DNA of 9,685 bases from Verrucomicrobiota bacterium. Its GTDB lineage: Bacteria; Verrucomicrobiota; Verrucomicrobiia; Chthoniobacterales; JAFAMB01. The notes under the pieces were generated by a model that worked only from the letters and a program-made list of their open reading frames with translations, ran no database searches and was not told the origin of the DNA. Below, piece after piece: positions 7,006 to 9,685 of the stretch; position 1 is the first letter of the stretch, and each line of letters starts with the position of its first letter. Both the position numbers and the translations under genes were made by a program. The stretch lies in the NCBI GenBank assembly GCA_019241095.1, contig JAFAXJ010000488.1, forward strand, positions 1 through 9,685. The letters are read 5' to 3'.

Positions 7006-8168
7006 TAAATCAACCAGAAACAGAGGAAACAATCGCCGCTTTGCGGGCACAAGGCTTATACCGCACCCTGAACACGCTCACTGAAGTGAACGGACCGATC
7101 GTCACCGTTTGCGGACGAAAGCTAGTGAGCTTTGCTTCCAATGATTATCTCGGACTGTCACAACATCCAGCCGTCAAACAGGCTGCGATTGAGGCAATCG
7201 AAAAGTTTGGGTTTGGGTCTGGCGCGTCTCGTCTCATCACAGGAACGCAAACTCCTCACAGCCGGCTCGAATCGGATCTGGCAGCCCTAAAGAAAACTGA
7301 AGCCGCAATCGTTTTCAGCAGTGGATATACTGCGGCGCTCGGTACGCTCAGCGCGCTTTTCGGGCCGAAAGACGTCATAATACTCGATAAACTATCTCAT
7401 GCCTGCTTGATTGATGGCGCACGATTGTCTGGGGCGCGGCTTCGCGTTTTTCCGCACAACAATCTGGAGCGACTGGCGCATCATCTCGCCTGGGCGCGCG
7501 AGACGGTTGGAGAAGGGAGAGTTCTTCTAGCTACTGAGGCGATTTTCAGTATGGACGGCGACTGCGCCGCTCTTCAGGAAATTGCGGCTATGAAAGGTGA
7601 AGCGCTCCTTTTAGTTGATGAAGCACATGCAACGGGCGTTTTAGGGCCGTCAGGGAGGGGTCTAGTCGATCAGCTTGGGCTCTCCGGCCAGATCGATATT
7701 CAAATGGGAACCTTGAGCAAAGCGATCGGAGCAAGCGGCGGATTTGTCTGCGGACCCAAACCGTTGATTGAGCTCCTAATCAACAAGGCCCGCAGTTTCA
7801 TTTACTCGACGGCTCCCCCGGCCTGTGTCGCGGCAGCGGCATCAGCCGCTATTCAGCTTATTGTTGGACCGGAAGGCGATCAGTTGAGAGATCGCCTTTG
7901 GGCAAACATCAAGCTACTCTGGAGCCGGCTCGGTCAAAGCTCTGTCAAACCTGTCGGTCCTATTTTCCCGTATATTCTGGGAGAAGAAAAACTGGCTGTT
8001 CAAACCGCGAAGATGCTTTCGGATTCTGGTTTTCTGGTTCCTGCGATTCGGTATCCGACCGTCCCACGAGGCGCGGCCCGGCTTCGAATCGTTGTATCGG
8101 CTTTACATGCTTTCCAGCAGATCGAGGGTCTGACCCATCTGATTTGTAACCGGGAATCGGCTGGTTAA
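7002..8168 (+). CDS. bioF: 8-amino-7-oxononanoate synthase-like alpha-oxoamine synthase (BioF family)
   Basis: A 388-residue PLP enzyme of the alpha-oxoamine synthase family. BioF condenses pimeloyl-ACP or -CoA with L-alanine, the first committed step of biotin ring assembly. Visible landmarks are 'FASNDYLGLSQHP' (44-56), 'GSGASRLITGT' (72-82), 'FSSGYTAALGTL' (105-116), 'KLSHACLIDGARLSGA' (130-145), 'VDEAHATGVLGPSGRG' (205-220) and 'GTLSKAIGASGG' (236-247), with Lys240 expected to hold PLP. The SNDYLGL and TLSKAxGxSGG forms favour BioF over 2-amino-3-ketobutyrate CoA ligase. No other bio gene is in the window, so a related synthase role is not excluded. The start is TTG: an in-frame TAA at 6996-6998 lies one codon before the TTG at 7002, and no in-frame ATG or GTG suits. 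A second TTG at 7041, 13 bases after GAGGA, would drop 13 residues. The stop overlaps the convergent small gene. Confidence 0.9.
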   Translation: MINQPETEETIAALRAQGLYRTLNTLTEVNGPIVTVCGRKLVSFASNDYLGLSQHPAVKQAAIEAIEKFGFGSGASRLITGTQTPHSRLESDLAALKKTEAAIVFSSGYTAALGTLSALFGPKDVIILDKLSHACLIDGARLSGARLRVFPHNNLERLAHHLAWARETVGEGRVLLATEAIFSMDGDCAALQEIAAMKGEALLLVDEAHATGVLGPSGRGLVDQLGLSGQIDIQMGTLSKAIGASGGFVCGPKPLIELLINKARSFIYSTAPPACVAAAASAAIQLIVGPEGDQLRDRLWANIKLLWSRLGQSSVKPVGPIFPYILGEEKLAVQTAKMLSDSGFLVPAIRYPTVPRGAARLRIVVSALHAFQQIEGLTHLICNRESAG

Positions 8169-8386
8169 AAAAGACCCAGCCCGTCATCTTCTGCCGGCGG
8201 AAAGTCAGACCAGTCTGCCACGTTCCCAAAATCATCACGCATCTCGACCCGACCGCCGGTAAGATGCAAGGCATGGCGGGCATAGGCTTTTGCGTCTGCC
8301 AAAGTCATAAACCAAATGTCGGTGCCAAGACCGGCGAGTATGACTCCCGGACTGTCGTGAGCTGAGGAAATGAAAAGAATCTGCAT
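8165..8386 (-). CDS. Small conserved-looking hypothetical protein, putatively LexA-regulated
   Basis: A 73-residue protein that I do not recognise. It opens with a hydrophobic strand-like stretch (MQILFISSAH), then 'GLGTDIWFMTLADAKAYARH' (about 20-39) and 'GGRVEMRDDFGNVADW' (about 44-59), ending in an acidic tail (PPAEDDGLGLF). The middle loosely recalls small DUF2188-type domains (xTxxxAxxYARxxxxxxGGxVxxxDxxG), but that is only a pattern impression. There is no signal peptide or membrane span. Support for reality: sensible residue composition, an ATG directly after a perfect verrucomicrobial LexA-type operator (8389-8402), and a stop that abuts the bioF stop exactly. The ATG at 8386 has no ribosome-binding site; with the proposed promoter the leader would be only about 9 bases. 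The next in-frame ATG would remove 26 residues. The operator suggests induction by DNA damage. Confidence 0.68.
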   Translation of the reverse strand: MQILFISSAHDSPGVILAGLGTDIWFMTLADAKAYARHALHLTGGRVEMRDDFGNVADWSDFPPAEDDGLGLF

Positions 8387-8388
8387 AG

Positions 8389-8402
8389 TGTTCGTATGAA
8401 CA
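8389..8402 (-). promoter_or_regulatory. LexA-type (SOS) operator, TGTTC-N4-GAACA
   Basis: TGTTC-GTAT-GAACA, a 14-bp palindrome with both 5-bp arms perfect, ending 2 bases upstream of the ATG of the small gene at 8165-8386. TGTTC-N4-GAACA is the LexA-binding consensus reported for Verrucomicrobia from work on the Verrucomicrobium spinosum recA promoter. Its position over the probable core promoter is what a repressor site needs. The match is seen directly; binding by LexA is inferred, and no lexA gene is in the window. Confidence 0.7.
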
Positions 8403-8430
8403 TGTTAGTCAATAGGTTCTGGTCAAGCAA
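8402..8430 (-). promoter_or_regulatory. Candidate promoter of the small LexA-box gene
   Basis: On the minus strand TTGCTT (8430-8425) and TAACAT (8407-8402) are spaced by exactly 17 bp. The -10-like hexamer abuts the LexA-type box, and transcription would start inside the box near 8395, so LexA would block it. An alternative is TTGACT (8412-8407) with CACTAT (8390-8385), which brackets the box but would start transcription inside the reading frame. Both hexamer sets are weak matches. Confidence 0.35.
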
Positions 8431-8504
8431 CAGCTTTTATGGGATCCCTTTTCCGCCTATGTAAACAGTGTCCGCCCTTACTGGCGCAGAAAACTCTTCC
8501 GGTC

Positions 8505-8978
8505 TCAGTGAGACTCAGGAATTTTCATCGCCATGATCAGGCGACCTGTGTTCCGCAGGCCAAAGCGGGTGTAAAAGCCGATCAGATTATTCGCCGCTTG
8601 TGCTTCCGGCGTGATCACCGCCGAAAGGGCGTTGACTCCATGCTGCCGACACCATTCGATCGTTTGCTCAATCAATTTTCGGGCAATCCCGTGAGATCGA
8701 AAATCCGGGTGCACGTAGAGATCGGTCAGTTCGGCACCCAGACCGCCCTGCTCAATCCCGACTGCGGTCGCTAGCGCCGCCACCCCGGCCGGGAAACTAC
8801 CGGATAAGGCCAGCAAGATTGCGCCGCCCTTCCCACGAAGGAGCCGCTCAACAGGTTCCTTCATCTGGTCACGATTCGTGGCAAATCCTTCCTCCCGATA
8901 GAACCGGCTGATCAGATCAAGCACCTCCGCAAGCTGCTTGGGTTCGGCCGAGACGATTCTGATTTCCGTTCCGTTCAT
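8505..8978 (-). CDS. GNAT family N-acetyltransferase
   Basis: A 157-residue protein with the GCN5-related acetyltransferase fold. 'EIRIVSAEPKQLAEVLDLIS' (5-24) is the usual first strand and helix. 'ELTDLYVHPDFRSHGIARKL' (83-102) carries strand 4 and the acetyl-CoA pyrophosphate loop R-S-H-G-I-A, followed by a helix 'IEQTIEWCRQHG' (103-114). 'ANNLIGFYTRFGLRNTGRLI' (129-148) is the typical motif B and C-terminal strand. It would transfer an acetyl group from acetyl-CoA to an unknown amine. The ATG at 8978 is preferred over the TTG two codons upstream; neither has a clear ribosome-binding site. It is upstream of and co-oriented with the small LexA-box gene, 118 bp away, but that gene's own operator suggests separate control. 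Confidence 0.9.
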   Translation of the reverse strand: MNGTEIRIVSAEPKQLAEVLDLISRFYREEGFATNRDQMKEPVERLLRGKGGAILLALSGSFPAGVAALATAVGIEQGGLGAELTDLYVHPDFRSHGIARKLIEQTIEWCRQHGVNALSAVITPEAQAANNLIGFYTRFGLRNTGRLIMAMKIPESH

Positions 8979-9122
8979 GACCAAATAGATAGCAGGTGCA
9001 TTTCGGAAGTACGATGCTCTTCGGATGAATAGAAGAAGCCTGACTAGCCCGTAACTGAATCAAATCCGCTGTGATCACGGACTAGCTTCGGGCGGTTAAC
9101 TGGCTGTGGGGTTTGCGTTTAA

Positions 9123-9148
9123 TTTGAGAAGCTCTCGAGAATCTCAAA
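9123..9148. repeat. Nested palindrome upstream of cupin pseudogene
   Basis: TTTGAGA and TCTCAAA form a perfect 7-bp stem around a 12-base loop that itself contains the 8-bp palindrome TCTCGAGA. The GAGA/TCTC units can also pair in alternative ways. It lies between the GNAT gene start and the cupin remnant. No strong T-run follows on either strand, so I do not call it a terminator. Confidence 0.4.
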
Positions 9149-9199
9149 AGTGAGGGCGTGAAAGCCCAGCGCGTAGTTAAAAGAGCCCGTCTGGGGTAG

Positions 9200-9550
9200 G
9201 AGCGGGTTTATGCAAACTTTCGTGATATGCGTCACCTTGATCCCTTGCGTGTTGAGAAACTTCCATTCCATGCTCACTCGCAAAGAGTTGTACATATTCG
9301 TTGCAGGCCGCGGCGGCGTCCGCCGTGGAGATCCCATAACTGTCGCCGAAGAGGGCCAATGTATCATTTTCAGGCCCGGTGAACCGCACCAGGTTCTGAA
9401 CACGAGTGAGAACGATCTCGGCTATTTTGTAATCGCCGACCATAGCCGGGCAGATGTAATTTCGTATCCTGAGACGGTAAATGGTGCATTAAACCATAAC
9501 GAAAGGTTTTTACCTTAACGGAAACCAGCTACTACGAGCCCGAAGATTAA
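9200..9550 (+). pseudogene. Decayed cupin-domain protein gene (frameshifts and stop codons)
   Basis: Three reading-frame pieces together spell a cupin. Frame at 9200-9280 gives 'DMRHLDPLRVEKLP' then 'FHAHS', the HxH of cupin motif 1. The frame at 9282-9476 gives 'KELYIFVAGRG' (the E(x)6G of motif 1) and then 'FRPGEPHQVLNTSENDLGYF' (motif 2, H(x)3N), continuing to 'ADVISYPET'. The frame at 9476-9550 gives 'GKWCIKP', a TAA at 9497-9499, then 'RKVFTLTETSYYEPED' and a final TAA. The first junction has 7 bases between His and Glu codons where motif 1 needs 9-12, a loss of 2 or 5. The second is explained by one missing base (ACGGTAAATGG for ACGGGTAAATGG). The internal TAA is one change from CAA (Gln). 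A TAG at 9197 lies in the first frame, and the N-terminal limit is uncertain. Cupins bind metal or small ligands; this copy is almost certainly inactive. Confidence 0.75.
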
Positions 9551-9589
9551 CGCCTATCGAACAGCGCGGAACTCTCACCATTTTCAGCT

Positions 9590-9685
9590 ATGCCCGCGAG
9601 AAAACACGATTATGACGAAAGCAAAATCAAAACATTGTCGTCTTTGGAACACATCCGGATGCGGACCGGGATGTACATCGGGAGA
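9590..9685 (+). CDS. Type IIA DNA topoisomerase subunit B, ParE/GyrB-like, N-terminal 32 codons (cut by window edge)
   Basis: The first 32 residues begin MPARKHDYDESK and continue 'IKTLSSLEHIRMRTGMYIGR', the N-terminal arm of the GHKL ATPase domain of GyrB/ParE. 'LEHIRxRxGMYIG' is nearer to the topoisomerase IV (ParE-like) form of Bacteroidetes and Verrucomicrobia than to 'LDAVRKRPGMYIG' of classical GyrB, so ParE is favoured. The subunit hydrolyses ATP to drive strand passage in decatenation or supercoiling, paired with an A subunit not in view. Thr replaces the usual Pro in RPGMYIG. The start follows the cupin remnant by 39 bases and has no evident ribosome-binding site. Too little is visible to settle ParE versus GyrB. 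Confidence 0.88.
   Translation, partial: MPARKHDYDESKIKTLSSLEHIRMRTGMYIGR

Noticed and set aside
9177..9443. Minus-strand frame of 88 codons
   Set aside because: It is the shadow of the cupin remnant, whose plus-strand motifs are clear.

Overview
The window looks like a piece of chromosome from a soil-type Verrucomicrobiota bacterium (a Chthoniobacterales/Spartobacteria-like lineage would fit). Four things point there. The ECF sigma factor at the left edge has the 'TRWSVVLKA…DAQDLVQGFF' style common in Verrucomicrobia, Planctomycetes and Acidobacteria. The type IIA topoisomerase B subunit at the right edge begins in the ParE-like 'LSSLEHIR…GMYIG' style. Most genes lack a convincing Shine-Dalgarno sequence. 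A perfect 14-bp TGTTC-N4-GAACA palindrome, the LexA operator reported for Verrucomicrobia, sits in front of a small gene. The phylum call is inference from sequence style, not from a marker-gene tree.

Layout. 1-303 (minus): N-terminal part of an ECF sigma factor. 304-904: about 600 bp without a recognisable gene, between the divergent sigma gene and the sugar operon. 905-4653 (plus): a complete CUT2 (ribose/xylose-type) sugar ABC importer, in the order periplasmic binding protein, two-domain ATPase, permease. No sugar kinase, isomerase or dehydrogenase is attached, so the substrate is not defined. 4654-5399: about 750 bp with no recognisable gene. 5400-8168 (plus): proC (proline biosynthesis), an exported TPR protein, and a bioF-type alpha-oxoamine synthase; the last two overlap by 4 bp with a TTG start. 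8165-8978 (minus): a 73-aa hypothetical gene that shares its TTAA stop with bioF and carries the LexA-type box at its start, and upstream of it a GNAT acetyltransferase. About 9200-9550 (plus): a decaying cupin gene with two frameshifts and stop codons. 9590-9685 (plus): the first 32 codons of a ParE/GyrB-type topoisomerase subunit.

The genes belong to several unrelated jobs: sugar import, proline and biotin-type biosynthesis, stress regulation and DNA topology. The most interesting item is the small gene behind the LexA-type operator, a candidate uncharacterised SOS-response protein. No mobile element, CRISPR array, tRNA or rRNA was recognised.
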